Shown: positions 24,281 to 32,679, counted from the stretch's first letter. The stretch is 64,000 nt of DNA from Virgibacillus_F necropolis_A (GCF_044793635.1 NZ_CP084992.1:186001-250000), one strand, 5' to 3'. The notes: generated by a model from the sequence alone, not told the origin. A program made the numbers and translations.

Positions 24281-24376
24281 ATGTTTGATAAAATAACTAA
24301 AACTGATGCATTTTATTTAGTAGCTTTTGCATTAACATTAGGATTTTTATACTTTTCTATGATTACGAGTGCTTAA
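24281..24376 (+). CDS. 31-aa SOS-controlled membrane peptide at the yneA position
   Basis: The ORF encodes MFDKITKTDAFYLVAFAL... with one hydrophobic helix (about residues 11-28) and a stop after 31 codons. AGAAAGGG precedes the ATG. In B. subtilis this locus holds yneA, a 105-aa SOS cell-division inhibitor with one membrane helix and a LysM domain. Here only the membrane-helix part is present, and no LysM coding continues in any frame before yneB. The promoter and LexA boxes are intact, so it should be damage-induced. It could act as a division-blocking peptide; this is inference from position. Confidence 0.7.
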   Translation: MFDKITKTDAFYLVAFALTLGFLYFSMITSA

Positions 24377-24416
24377 TTCAAAAATCAATAAAATTAATTC
24401 CTGGAGCGTATGAATA

Positions 24417-25055
24417 GTGAACACTATAATATATTGTCGAGTAAGTACCGATAAAAAAACACAAGAAACTTCTTTAGTAAGACAGGAAAAGGAAATGATA
24501 CAGTTAGCCCAGATGCATGGAATGAACGTGGTAGATATAATAAAGGAGCAGGCTAGTGGCTATGAAATAGAACGGGATGGAGTCTTTCAAATGCTAGAAC
24601 ATTTCGCTAATCGAAAAGCGGAATGTTTAATAATACAAGATGAAACACGTCTGGGTCGGGGTAATACTAAGATTGCACTTTTCCATCAACTAAAAAAGCT
24701 GCATGTATCTGTCTATACAGCGATTCACAACGGAGAATTAGAGTTATCGGAATCTGACTCAATGGTTTTGCAAATAGTGGGCATTGTAGAAGAATACCAA
24801 CGTAAAATCCATAACATTAAGATAAAAAGAGGGATGAATAAAGCGATTGAGGAAGGTTATAATCCCGTGGAAAATTTATCGAATCGTAATAAGGCTACTG
24901 GTAGACAACGCACGGATTTTCCTATCGAGGAAGTTGTCAGGCTACGTGAAAACAAATTAACATTTGAGGAGATCACAAGAACTTTAAATGGTTTAGGATA
25001 TAATGTGTCAAAAGCAACCGTGAATCGAAGGTATCGAGAATTTCATAATGCTTGA
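24417..25055 (+). CDS. yneB: YneB, small serine recombinase of the SOS locus
   Basis: 212 aa resolvase/invertase-family protein. Catalytic Ser10 lies in YCRVSTDKK, with the Arg-rich ETRLGRG block and a C-terminal helix-turn-helix (LTFEEITRTLNGLGYNVSKATVNRRYREF). It starts with GTG after GGAG. It is in the lexA-divergent SOS operon as in B. subtilis (yneA-yneB-ynzC). Its natural target site is unknown. A terminator follows at 25081. Confidence 0.92.
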   Translation: MNTIIYCRVSTDKKTQETSLVRQEKEMIQLAQMHGMNVVDIIKEQASGYEIERDGVFQMLEHFANRKAECLIIQDETRLGRGNTKIALFHQLKKLHVSVYTAIHNGELELSESDSMVLQIVGIVEEYQRKIHNIKIKRGMNKAIEEGYNPVENLSNRNKATGRQRTDFPIEEVVRLRENKLTFEEITRTLNGLGYNVSKATVNRRYREFHNA

Positions 25056-25080
25056 ATTAATGAACATGGAACGGTAATAT

Positions 25081-25118
25081 AAAAAAGCAGGAACTAGTAT
25101 AAGGTTCCTGCTTTTTTA
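25081..25118 (+). terminator. Terminator after yneB
   Basis: AAAAAAGCAGGAAC pairs with GTTCCTGCTTTTTT around an 8-base loop. Confidence 0.85.
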
Positions 25119-25139
25119 TATGTTAAGGAGGTAAGTAAC

Positions 25140-25373
25140 ATGATTTCTAAAGAAAAATTAGAACGGATTAATATACTTGCAAAAAAGGCTAAAGCCGATG
25201 GGTTAACTGAAGAAGAAAAGAAAGAACAAAAAACCTTGCGCAGGGAATATCTTGATAATGTTCGTTCATCTTTTAAAAATCAGTTTAAAACAATGACAGT
25301 AAAGGACCCAGAAGGAAATGATGTAACCCCGAAAAAAGTAAAAGATCTACAAAAGAAGGACAAGGACAACTAA
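25140..25373 (+). CDS. ynzC: YnzC, DUF896 protein
   Basis: 77 aa. The DUF896 pattern is clear: ERINILAKKAKADGLTEEEKKEQKTLRREYLDNVRSSFKNQ. A helical, charged cytosolic protein of unknown role, found beside the SOS genes yneA-yneB in bacilli. AAGGAGG precedes the start, directly after the yneB terminator, so it may be expressed partly by read-through. Confidence 0.93.
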   Translation: MISKEKLERINILAKKAKADGLTEEEKKEQKTLRREYLDNVRSSFKNQFKTMTVKDPEGNDVTPKKVKDLQKKDKDN

Positions 25374-25475
25374 TTTTGGCAATAGTTGATAAAATGGTAC
25401 TTGTTACAACTTGTTTTTCATTATAGAATTGAATAGGATTAATACTAGATTTGACATGGAAGGGGAATTTACTAC

Positions 25476-27479
25476 ATGACAACTAATGTAGAACAACTAT
25501 CAATAAATACCATTCGTACCCTATCGATTGACGCTATTGAAAATGCAAATTCAGGTCATCCGGGTTTACCAATGGGTGCTGCTCCAATGGCATACACATT
25601 ATGGACAGACTTTATGAACCAAAATCCTAAAAACTCAAAATGGTTTAATCGTGATCGTTTTGTCTTATCAGCAGGACACGGATCTATGCTGTTATACGGA
25701 TTACTTCACCTAGCTGGATATGATGTAACAATGGATGACCTAAAAGACTTTAGACAATGGGATTCTAGAACTCCAGGTCACCCAGAGGTTCATCATACAG
25801 ATGGAGTTGAAGCAACAACTGGGCCATTAGGACAGGGTCTTGCTATGTCAGTTGGTATGGCGATGGCAGAATCGCATCTTTCTGCTACTTTTAATAAAGA
25901 TGATTTATCCATTATCGATCATCACACATTCGCACTAATTAGTGATGGTGACTTAATGGAAGGTATATCCCATGAAACAGCGTCACTTGCTGGCCACCTT
26001 GGTTTAGGTAAATTAATTGCATTATATGATTCAAATGACATTTCATTAGATGGTGACTTAGATCAGTCATTTTCTGATAATACAGAACAGCGCTTTAAAG
26101 CATATGGCTGGCAGGTAATTCGTGTCGAAGATGGAAATGATGTAAGCGCACTTCGAGATGCAATCAAAGAAGCAAAGGAAAATACGGATCAACCAACATT
26201 GATAGAAGTTAAAACAGTAATTGGTTTTGGTTCTCCTAACAAATCAGCTTCTTCTGCTTCACACGGGGCTCCACTTGGTTCTGATGAGGTTGTACTTACA
26301 AAAGAAGCTTATAAGTGGACACATGATGATTTCCATGTTCCTGAAGAGGTTTATGCTGATTTTAATGAAAAAATCGGTAAGAATGGGGAAGAAGCTGAAG
26401 ATAACTGGAATCAATTGTTTGCAAGCTATAAGGAAAAGTACCCTGAAGATGCAAAAAAATTGGAACTAGCAATTAATGGCGAACTACCAGTTGATTGGGA
26501 TAAGGAATTACCTATTTATGAACCTGAAAAAGATAAGTTAGCAACCCGTGCATCGTCGGGTGAAGTGCTTAATGCTATTTCTAACTCAGTTCCAAATTTA
26601 TTTGGAGGTAGTGCTGATTTAGCTGGTTCAAATAAAACAACTGTAAACAATCAAACTGATTTTTCTCGTGAAAATTATGCTGGTAAAAATATCTGGTTTG
26701 GTGTAAGAGAATTTGCAATGGCTGCTGCACTAAATGGTATGGCACTTCATGGAGGACTTAAAGTTTATGCAGGTACATTCTTTGTCTTTAGTGACTATTT
26801 ACGTCCAGCTGTACGTTTATCAGCAATCATGAATGTTCCAGTAACTTATGTGTTTACGCATGATTCTATTGCAGTAGGGGAAGACGGACCTACACACGAA
26901 CCGATTGAACATTTACCTGCATTCCGTGCAATGCCTGGACTATCACTAATTCGTCCTGCTGATGGTAATGAAACACAAGCTGCATGGCGTTTGGCGTTAG
27001 AATCGACAAACAAACCAACTGCTCTAGTGTTAACTAGACAAGGATTGCCAACATTGGAAGGCACAAAGGAACATGCATACGAAGGTGTTAGAAAAGGTGC
27101 TTATGTAGTAAGCAAAGGAGAAAAAGAAACACCAGATGCATTATTACTTGCAACAGGTTCAGAAGTTCAATTAGCAGTATCAGCACAAAAAGAACTTAAA
27201 GAAAAAGATATCCATGTTAATGTTGTAAGCATGCCTTCATGGGATCGTTTTAACGAGCAGGATAAAGCTTACCAAAACGAAGTAATTCCACCACACGTGA
27301 AAAGTCGTCTTGCTATTGAAATGGCATCACCATTCGGCTGGGAACGTTATGTAGGGGATCAAGGAGCAGTGCTTGGGATTGATACCTTTGGAGCGTCAGC
27401 TAAGGGTGATAAGGTTATTGAGGAATTCGGATTTACAATTGATAACGTAATAAAACATGTAGAGAAATTAATAAAATAA
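25476..27479 (+). CDS. tkt: Transketolase
   Basis: 667 aa, normal length. It transfers two-carbon units between sugar phosphates in the pentose phosphate pathway, using thiamine diphosphate. The ThDP-binding region GDGDLMEGISHE...ISLDGDLDQSFSDN, the SGHPGLPMGAAP N-terminus, GVREFAM and the DSIAVGEDGPTHEP active-site block are all present. AAGGGG lies before the ATG. It stands between ynzC and sirA as in B. subtilis and ends in a terminator at 27489. Confidence 0.97.
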   Translation: MTTNVEQLSINTIRTLSIDAIENANSGHPGLPMGAAPMAYTLWTDFMNQNPKNSKWFNRDRFVLSAGHGSMLLYGLLHLAGYDVTMDDLKDFRQWDSRTPGHPEVHHTDGVEATTGPLGQGLAMSVGMAMAESHLSATFNKDDLSIIDHHTFALISDGDLMEGISHETASLAGHLGLGKLIALYDSNDISLDGDLDQSFSDNTEQRFKAYGWQVIRVEDGNDVSALRDAIKEAKENTDQPTLIEVKTVIGFGSPNKSASSASHGAPLGSDEVVLTKEAYKWTHDDFHVPEEVYADFNEKIGKNGEEAEDNWNQLFASYKEKYPEDAKKLELAINGELPVDWDKELPIYEPEKDKLATRASSGEVLNAISNSVPNLFGGSADLAGSNKTTVNNQTDFSRENYAGKNIWFGVREFAMAAALNGMALHGGLKVYAGTFFVFSDYLRPAVRLSAIMNVPVTYVFTHDSIAVGEDGPTHEPIEHLPAFRAMPGLSLIRPADGNETQAAWRLALESTNKPTALVLTRQGLPTLEGTKEHAYEGVRKGAYVVSKGEKETPDALLLATGSEVQLAVSAQKELKEKDIHVNVVSMPSWDRFNEQDKAYQNEVIPPHVKSRLAIEMASPFGWERYVGDQGAVLGIDTFGASAKGDKVIEEFGFTIDNVIKHVEKLIK

Positions 27480-27488
27480 AGAAATGAG

Positions 27489-27514
27489 AGCCTCAACATA
27501 ATGTTGAGGTTTTT
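27489..27514 (+). terminator. Terminator after tkt
   Basis: CCTCAACA pairs with TGTTGAGG and is followed by TTTTTG. Confidence 0.8.
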
Positions 27515-27521
27515 GTTTTTA

Positions 27522-27560
27522 TTCGACAAAACTAGTGGTAATATGTAACTCGTTTTGACA
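27522..27560 (+). promoter_or_regulatory. Spo0A boxes upstream of sirA
   Basis: TTCGACAA at 27522-27529 is the exact reverse complement of the 0A box core TTGTCGAA. A second site at 27554-27560 (TTTGACA) differs by one base. TATAAT lies at 27582-27587. In B. subtilis sirA is induced by Spo0A phosphate, so the arrangement fits. Confidence 0.65.
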
Positions 27561-27612
27561 TTCTTTTGAAAATAGAATACGTATAATAATAATAATAAAG
27601 GGAGTGATATTG

Positions 27613-28071
27613 TTGAATACGTATTCTATTTATCCTATTAAAAAAGAATTTGCACGACGTTATTATTATAGAAGCGATATTCTCTATCGTTTTTTAAAAC
27701 AATACCACGAAAATAATAAAAATCAGGTGATAAATGATCAATTTAAAGAAATTACCTGTTTTTTTTCTACAAAAGAGTTGAATACTAAAATTAAATCATT
27801 GTATAATAACAAGGCTATAGTGAAAGATGGTAATAATTCAGTAGAAATAGAACAAGATAACCACTATATCTCTTTACATATTAGTGAAAAACAGATTGAC
27901 TTTCGTTGTGATATGCTTCAAGATGCAGAAGTGTTGTTATTTCCTATTTTAAAATTATTCCATCCTTCCTTATTTGTATTGGATAATAATTATAATAACT
28001 ATGGTTGGATTTCTCCAGTAACAAAGTTGAAGGATCATTTGAGTGAGCAAGTATTGTATTCTACTCTTTGA
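27613..28071 (+). CDS. sirA: SirA, sporulation inhibitor of replication
   Basis: 152 aa. SirA binds domain I of DnaA and blocks new rounds of replication when cells enter sporulation. The N-terminus (YSIYPIKKEFARRYYYRSDILYRFLKQYH) and the C-terminal FPILKLFHPSLFVLDNNYNNYGWISPV align with B. subtilis SirA (YneE). The start is uncertain: GTG 27604, TTG 27610 and TTG 27613 are in frame; AAGGGAG at 27598-27604 favours 27613. It lies between tkt and yneF as in B. subtilis, behind 0A boxes. Confidence 0.85.
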   Translation: MNTYSIYPIKKEFARRYYYRSDILYRFLKQYHENNKNQVINDQFKEITCFFSTKELNTKIKSLYNNKAIVKDGNNSVEIEQDNHYISLHISEKQIDFRCDMLQDAEVLLFPILKLFHPSLFVLDNNYNNYGWISPVTKLKDHLSEQVLYSTL

Positions 28072-28115
28072 TTTACTATACTGTATGAGAGACAACACGA
28101 AGGGGGAAGACTTGA

Positions 28116-28337
28116 ATGGATACGATTTGGGTCGTATTAATTGGTATATTGGCTCTTATTGTTGGAGTAGCTCTTGGTTTCTTCATTGCAAGAAAATATA
28201 TGATGAATTACTTAAAGAAAAACCCACCAATTAATGAACAAATGCTGCGGACAATGATGATGCAGATGGGTCAAAAACCATCACAGAAAAAGATCAATCA
28301 AATGATGCGTTCAATGAACAACCAGCAGAATAAGTAA
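28116..28337 (+). CDS. yneF: YneF, UPF0154 membrane protein
   Basis: 73 aa with one N-terminal membrane helix (residues 2-24), then the family block ARKYMMNYLKKNPPINEQMLRTMMMQMGQKPSQKKINQMMRSM. Conserved in bacilli; role unknown. GAAGGGGGAAG lies before the start. Same order as B. subtilis (sirA-yneF-...-ccdA). A terminator follows at 28372. Confidence 0.94.
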   Translation: MDTIWVVLIGILALIVGVALGFFIARKYMMNYLKKNPPINEQMLRTMMMQMGQKPSQKKINQMMRSMNNQQNK

Positions 28338-28371
28338 TATGTTCTAACACCTTAATGCACGGTATTGCATC

Positions 28372-28408
28372 ATACCCCTTAATACATGGTAGTATTAAGG
28401 GGTATTTA
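28372..28408 (+). terminator. Terminator after yneF
   Basis: A 14-bp perfect stem ATACCCCTTAATAC (28372-28385) with its complement (28392-28405), followed by TTT. Confidence 0.8.
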
Positions 28409-28499
28409 AAATAGTTGTTTTATTGTCAAATTCCGCATGATAATTACTGTTCTCTTTCTGTTAAACTATATGAAGCGAATGGTTTTTAGGAGGATTACT

Positions 28500-29204
28500 A
28501 TGTCAGAAATTAATATATTCCTTGCATTTGGAGCGGGATTTTTATCGTTTATTTCACCATGTGTCTTGCCACTATACCCAGCATTCTTATCCTATATAAC
28601 AGGTATGAGTGTTAACGAAGTAAAAGAAGATAATGTTATGTTAAATCGTAAGAGCTTGTTACATACTATATTTTTCTTGCTTGGGTTTTCCTGCGTTTTC
28701 ATCATGTTTGGTTTTACCACTTCTTTTTTGTCTGAATTTTTAGCTGCAAACAAAGATATAATTCGACAAATTGGAGCCATTTTAATAGTGTTTTTCGGTT
28801 TAGTAATTGTGGGTGTATTTAATTTTGAATTCCTAATGAAGGATAGAAAAATAACGTTTAAAAATAGACCTACCGGGTTTTTTGGCTCTTTTATTATTGG
28901 AATGGCTTTCTCTTTAGGATGGACACCATGTATAGGACCAATTTTAACAATCGTATTTTCGTTAGCCGCAACAAACCCTGATCTTGGAATGGTCATGATG
29001 ATAAGTTATATTCTTGGTTTTTCATTACCGTTTTTGATCCTATCCTTCTTTATAGGAAAATTATCTTGGATTAAACGTAACAGTGTAAAAATCACAAAAA
29101 TCGGTGGGTATATTATGATTTTTATGGGTATTGCTTTATTTTTTGACTGGATGACCAAACTTACTTCCTTTCTAGCAGGAGTGTTTGGCTTTACTGGGTT
29201 TTAA
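28500..29204 (+). CDS. ccdA: CcdA, thiol-disulfide electron carrier of cytochrome c maturation
   Basis: 234 aa, six membrane helices. It moves reducing power from cytoplasmic thioredoxin to outside partners such as ResA and StoA. Both redox cysteines are in their motifs: Cys21 in SPCVLPLYPAF and Cys144 in GWTPCIGPIL. ATG 28500 follows TTAGGAGGATT; the open frame further upstream has no such signal. A ResA-like thioredoxin is encoded at 35546. An mrpB-like gene separates ccdA from yneI here. Confidence 0.95.
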   Translation: MSEINIFLAFGAGFLSFISPCVLPLYPAFLSYITGMSVNEVKEDNVMLNRKSLLHTIFFLLGFSCVFIMFGFTTSFLSEFLAANKDIIRQIGAILIVFFGLVIVGVFNFEFLMKDRKITFKNRPTGFFGSFIIGMAFSLGWTPCIGPILTIVFSLAATNPDLGMVMMISYILGFSLPFLILSFFIGKLSWIKRNSVKITKIGGYIMIFMGIALFFDWMTKLTSFLAGVFGFTGF

Positions 29205-29254
29205 TGGATTTATTTCAACATTTGTATTACTATATAAATTAAAGGAGTATTTTG

Positions 29255-29680
29255 ATGTATAAACCGAATGATCTCATACTTCGAACAACCACATCACTTA
29301 TAGCTTTTATCCTATTTGGATTTGCGATTTACTTATTATTGGCGGGGCACAATGCACCAGGTGGCGGATTCGTAGGTGGATTAGTAACCTCAGGGGCAAT
29401 TTTATTAATGTATATGTCATATGGAATAGAAGTGGTGGATAAAGTATTACCAATCAATTTCCGTACATTAATTCCAGTAGGTTTGCTTATAGCTTTGTCA
29501 ACGGGAATTGGATCGTTTGTATTTGATGTTCCATTTTTATCACAAACATATGGTTATTTCACTATTCCTATTTTTGGTGAAATTGAACTTGCAACAGCTA
29601 TGATATTTGATTTAGGGGTTTTTGTAACTGTTTTAGGTGTTACAGTGACGATCATTTTGTCTATTGCAAATGATCAATAA
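29255..29680 (+). CDS. MrpB/MnhB-type antiporter subunit, isolated
   Basis: 141 aa, four membrane helices. It matches MrpB of Na+/H+ antiporters along its length: NDLILRTTT, AGHNAPGGGFVGGLVTSGAILL, TGIGSFVFDVPFLSQTYGYF, and ELATAMIFDLGVFVTVLGV. MrpB normally works only within the 6-7 subunit Mrp complex (mrpA-G in one operon). Here no other mrp gene is nearby; it lies between ccdA (50 bases before) and yneI (22 bases after) in an apparent operon. AAAGGAG lies 7 bases before ATG 29255. It could supply the main Mrp complex encoded elsewhere or do something different. Confidence 0.88.
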   Translation: MYKPNDLILRTTTSLIAFILFGFAIYLLLAGHNAPGGGFVGGLVTSGAILLMYMSYGIEVVDKVLPINFRTLIPVGLLIALSTGIGSFVFDVPFLSQTYGYFTIPIFGEIELATAMIFDLGVFVTVLGVTVTIILSIANDQ

Positions 29681-29702
29681 CTATTATTGGGGGAAATAAT
29701 AG

Positions 29703-30092
29703 ATGACAAAGGTTCTAGTGGTTGATGATGCGAAATTTATGCGAGTTACACTTTCAACAATGCTAAAAAATGAGCATTATGAAATTGTTGGCGAAGCTGA
29801 AAATGGAGAAGAAGCTATTAATCTTTATAAAGAGTTAAAGCCAGAAATTGTTACAATGGATATTACTATGCCTGTAATGAACGGTATTGAAGCTATTAAA
29901 GCAATTAAAGAATTCGACCCTCAGGCGCTAATTGTTGTTTGTTCTGCGATGGGACAACAAAAAGTGGTGGTTGAGGCCATCGAAATTGGTGCAAGTGATT
30001 TTATTATTAAACCATTCGATGAAAGTCGTGTTATTGACACAATTGGGCGAGTTTTACATAAGCATGAATCGAAAATTAACATAAACAGCTGA
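29703..30092 (+). CDS. yneI: YneI (CcdB), CheY-like single-domain response regulator
   Basis: 129 aa receiver domain without an output domain. The acid pocket is in VVDDAKFMR, phospho-acceptor Asp53 in TMDITMPVMNG, Ser in VVCSAMGQ and Lys in FIIKPFD. In B. subtilis the gene lies between ccdA and ccdC and its target is not established; it is not needed for cytochrome c synthesis. Here it is in the ccdA-mrpB-yneI-ccdC run. Confidence 0.92.
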   Translation: MTKVLVVDDAKFMRVTLSTMLKNEHYEIVGEAENGEEAINLYKELKPEIVTMDITMPVMNGIEAIKAIKEFDPQALIVVCSAMGQQKVVVEAIEIGASDFIIKPFDESRVIDTIGRVLHKHESKININS

Positions 30093-30115
30093 AGATAGTG
30101 AAAGAGATGGTTATC

Positions 30116-30595
30116 ATGTTTTGGATTATTTTAAGTACAATAGGTGCTGCCTGTATGGCGACTTTAATGATTATTTTACGTTTAAAGTCTGCCAAAAAAC
30201 CAGCTTCTGTTAAGAAAATTATATTACCTCCATTATTTATGAGTACAGGAGCATTTATGTTTATTTTTCCAGTATTCCGAATTGAATGGAGTCAAGTTTT
30301 CGAAGCGCTGGTTGTTGGAGTGGTTTTTTCCATTATCTTAATCATCGGTTCAAAATTTGAAATTAAGCAAAATAATATTTACTTAATACCATCTAAGTCT
30401 TTTGGATTTATTTTGTTTGGACTATTGATACTACGAATTATTTTGAAATTAGTATTTAGTGGATCCATTTCGTTATATGAAACCAGTGGTATGTTCTTCT
30501 TATTAGCTTTTGGAATGATTATATCCTGGAGAATTGCAATGCTAATTAAGTATAAAAAGTTAGAAAAACATTTAAAGTATTCTGAAGCACGATAA
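30116..30595 (+). CDS. ccdC: CcdC (YneJ), membrane protein
   Basis: 159 aa, five membrane helices, with the family motif KSAKKPASVKKIILPPLFMSTGAFMFIFP. Gene position beside ccdA-yneI is that of B. subtilis ccdC (yneJ); function unknown. ATG 30116 fits the family N-terminus and has AAAGAGATGG before it; GTG 30098 is in frame but has a weaker site. A terminator follows at 30594. Confidence 0.88.
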   Translation: MFWIILSTIGAACMATLMIILRLKSAKKPASVKKIILPPLFMSTGAFMFIFPVFRIEWSQVFEALVVGVVFSIILIIGSKFEIKQNNIYLIPSKSFGFILFGLLILRIILKLVFSGSISLYETSGMFFLLAFGMIISWRIAMLIKYKKLEKHLKYSEAR

Positions 30596-30632
30596 AACGA
30601 GCTACTAGAAAAATCTAGACAGCTCGTTTTTT
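30594..30632. terminator. Terminator between ccdC and yneK
   Basis: AAAACGAGCT pairs with AGCTCGTTTT around an inner CTAGA/TCTAG hairpin. It can serve the convergent genes on both sides. Confidence 0.8.
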
Positions 30633-30645
30633 GATTTGGCTTATT

Positions 30646-31071
30646 TTATTCAAAAAAAGCTTCATAAGGTGTGACGTCGATTTCTTTTTCAGCAAGTTTT
30701 TTCCGTAAAAATTTATGATCTCGTTTTGGTGTTGCTACAATATAGCCTTCAATTAAAACATCTTCTGTTATTTTACTTCTTCTCTTTTTAAGTGCAACCT
30801 CACCAATCTTGCTTGCTATTTTGTGTCTAGCTATATCGCGGAATAACTCTGGAACAGGTGAAACCAATTCTTCTAGGAGTGCTTTTTCCTTCTTTCCCCA
30901 CATATGACGCGTTTCATCCATGTAATATTCTTCCCAGTCCATATTAGACTTTCCATCCTCCTTTGGTAGTTTTTTTAAGAATTTACGGAACATAAAAAAG
31001 CCACCAATTCCCATCAGTCCAATTAATAAAAAGCCCCACAATATAATTAAAGATTCGACAAGAACTGACAT
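30646..31071 (-). CDS. yneK: YneK-like DUF2621 membrane-anchored protein
   Basis: 141 aa. One N-terminal membrane helix (about residues 5-27), then a cytosolic part with LPKEDGKSNMDWEEYYMDETRHMWG and LLEELVSPVPELFRDIARHKIASKIGE, as in B. subtilis YneK. Role unknown. ATG 31071 follows AGGTGAT; an upstream in-frame ATG at 31113 is less likely. Convergent with ccdC, as in B. subtilis. Confidence 0.85.
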   Translation of the reverse strand: MSVLVESLIILWGFLLIGLMGIGGFFMFRKFLKKLPKEDGKSNMDWEEYYMDETRHMWGKKEKALLEELVSPVPELFRDIARHKIASKIGEVALKKRRSKITEDVLIEGYIVATPKRDHKFLRKKLAEKEIDVTPYEAFFE

Positions 31072-31317
31072 ATAATCACCTATTTCTATTTTTTCTTCGT
31101 TTAAATTACACAAAAGATTTATTTTTTACGTTAAGTATAGTAAAATAACTAATAATTACTAATTTTTTTTCAACAATTTTTTCCAATTACATATATACAT
31201 ATACTATCATTATAAAAGTACAAAGGGTTTCTTACAAGTGACATATTTTAAATAATAAAGTCATATAAGTAATTATATACAATATTTATGTTGGAATCTG
31301 TAACTAGGGGTGAAGCG

Positions 31318-32457
31318 ATGAAATTTAATTCTTTTATGGAGCACACGGATGAGAATGATAGAGATAATTCTTGCTCTGATAAGACGAAGATTAAACAAGG
31401 AATCTATTCGGATATGAGTGAACTTCCACCGTATATAATTACCTGGATTGAAAATAACAGTAACGAGTTAATCACTATTTGGGATAAAGCCGGAAAGATT
31501 ATGTTTATATCCAAATCTGTCGTACGCATTTTAGGGTATACAATTAGCGATTTAGAAGAAATATCCTGGTACGATTTAATCTCTCCAGAAGATGTGACAC
31601 ATATTATGAAATATTATACTGACGCTAATAAAGACCATAATAGTCACAAGTTTAATATAAACATTCGGAACAAACATGGAAAATATATTTGGACGGAATG
31701 TGCGGTATCTAAATTATTGGACAGTACAAATGACAATTACTTTTATATCGCCATGCTTAAAGATATCTCAGATAAAAAAGAGGCTGAGGAAATGATGATC
31801 CGTTCAGAGAAAATGTCTGTTGCTGGGCAATTGGCAGCTGGCATAGCACATGAAATTAGGAATCCACTAACTTCGTTAAAGGGATTCATGCAACTCTTAC
31901 AAGCGGGTGTAAACCGAAAAGAAGAATATTATAAAATCATGATAGATGAAATCGAGAAAATGGAAACCATCACTTCAGAACTTCTATTTATTTCGAAACC
32001 TTTAACAAATAATAAAAGGGAAGAAACTGTGGAAGTAATGGTTCATGAAATTGTAGCATTATTATTACCACAAGCCCGTTTAAAAAATGTCGACATTAGA
32101 TGGAGCAGGCAAGATAAACATCGTGTTTTCTGTGATCGATCCCAAATCAAACAGGTTTTAATTAATATAATGAAAAATGCAATTGAGGCAATGGACAATA
32201 AAGGTACGATTGAAATTATTATATCAGCAAAAGATTCAAAACTTGAAATTGCAATCATAGATGATGGTCCGGGAATTCCGGAAGAAATTATTCATAAATT
32301 AGGAGAACCTTTTTTCACAACAAAGAAGAGCGGAACAGGACTTGGTTTAATGATTACAAACCAAATTTTAGAAAAGCATGATGGAAAATTAGAAATAGAA
32401 CAAAATGCAAACAAAGGAAGTACATTTAAAATCATTCTTCCTAAACCCAATGAATGA
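31318..32457 (+). CDS. Orphan PAS sensor histidine kinase, sporulation-kinase type
   Basis: 379 aa. A PAS domain (about residues 45-155: ITIWDKAGKIMFISKSVVRILGY), then HisKA with phospho-acceptor His178 in GIAHEIRNPLTSLKGFMQLL, then the HATPase domain (NIMKNAIEAMDN, DDGPGIPEE, TTKKSGTGLGLMI). There is no membrane segment, so it is cytosolic, and no response regulator gene is adjacent. This architecture is that of KinA/KinE-like kinases feeding the Spo0F phosphorelay. AGGGGTGA precedes ATG 31318. It occupies the place of cotM-sspP-sspO before aconitase in B. subtilis. Confidence 0.88.
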   Translation: MKFNSFMEHTDENDRDNSCSDKTKIKQGIYSDMSELPPYIITWIENNSNELITIWDKAGKIMFISKSVVRILGYTISDLEEISWYDLISPEDVTHIMKYYTDANKDHNSHKFNINIRNKHGKYIWTECAVSKLLDSTNDNYFYIAMLKDISDKKEAEEMMIRSEKMSVAGQLAAGIAHEIRNPLTSLKGFMQLLQAGVNRKEEYYKIMIDEIEKMETITSELLFISKPLTNNKREETVEVMVHEIVALLLPQARLKNVDIRWSRQDKHRVFCDRSQIKQVLINIMKNAIEAMDNKGTIEIIISAKDSKLEIAIIDDGPGIPEEIIHKLGEPFFTTKKSGTGLGLMITNQILEKHDGKLEIEQNANKGSTFKIILPKPNE

Positions 32458-32551
32458 AAATGTCATTGGGTATAATTTACATATACATTATTATATTTAA
32501 TGTATAACTATTAGTTATCACTTTACATAAAATTTTAATATACACGAAATG

Positions 32552-32581
32552 GCATATAAAATTTGTTTTATATGCTTTTTT
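32552..32581 (+). terminator. Terminator after the histidine kinase gene
   Basis: A perfect 10-bp stem GCATATAAAA/TTTTATATGC with a 4-base loop and T-run. Confidence 0.8.
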
Positions 32582-32592
32582 CATTTAAGATA

Positions 32593-32607
32593 ATAAAGTG
32601 AGTTTAT
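32593..32607 (+). promoter_or_regulatory. CcpC-type dyad upstream of aconitase gene
   Basis: ATAA-N7-TTAT exactly (32593-32607), the CcpC binding pattern known from B. subtilis citB and citZ. A possible promoter follows: TTGTCC (32613-32618), 18 bases, TAATAT (32637-32642). The dyad sits just upstream of the -35, where CcpC binds at citB. Confidence 0.6.
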
Positions 32608-32679
32608 TAGATTTGTCCTGGATTTGACTGTGAGAATAATATAAATCTTCGACAAAAAGAGTGAGAGGAGTAATACATA

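Noticed and set aside
24417..25055. Second mobile element carrying a serine recombinase
   Set aside because: This is yneB, a standard member of the lexA-divergent SOS locus in bacilli. No inverted ends were seen around it.
29255..29680. Complete Mrp antiporter operon
   Set aside because: Only the MrpB-like gene is present; the flanking genes are ccdA and yneI.
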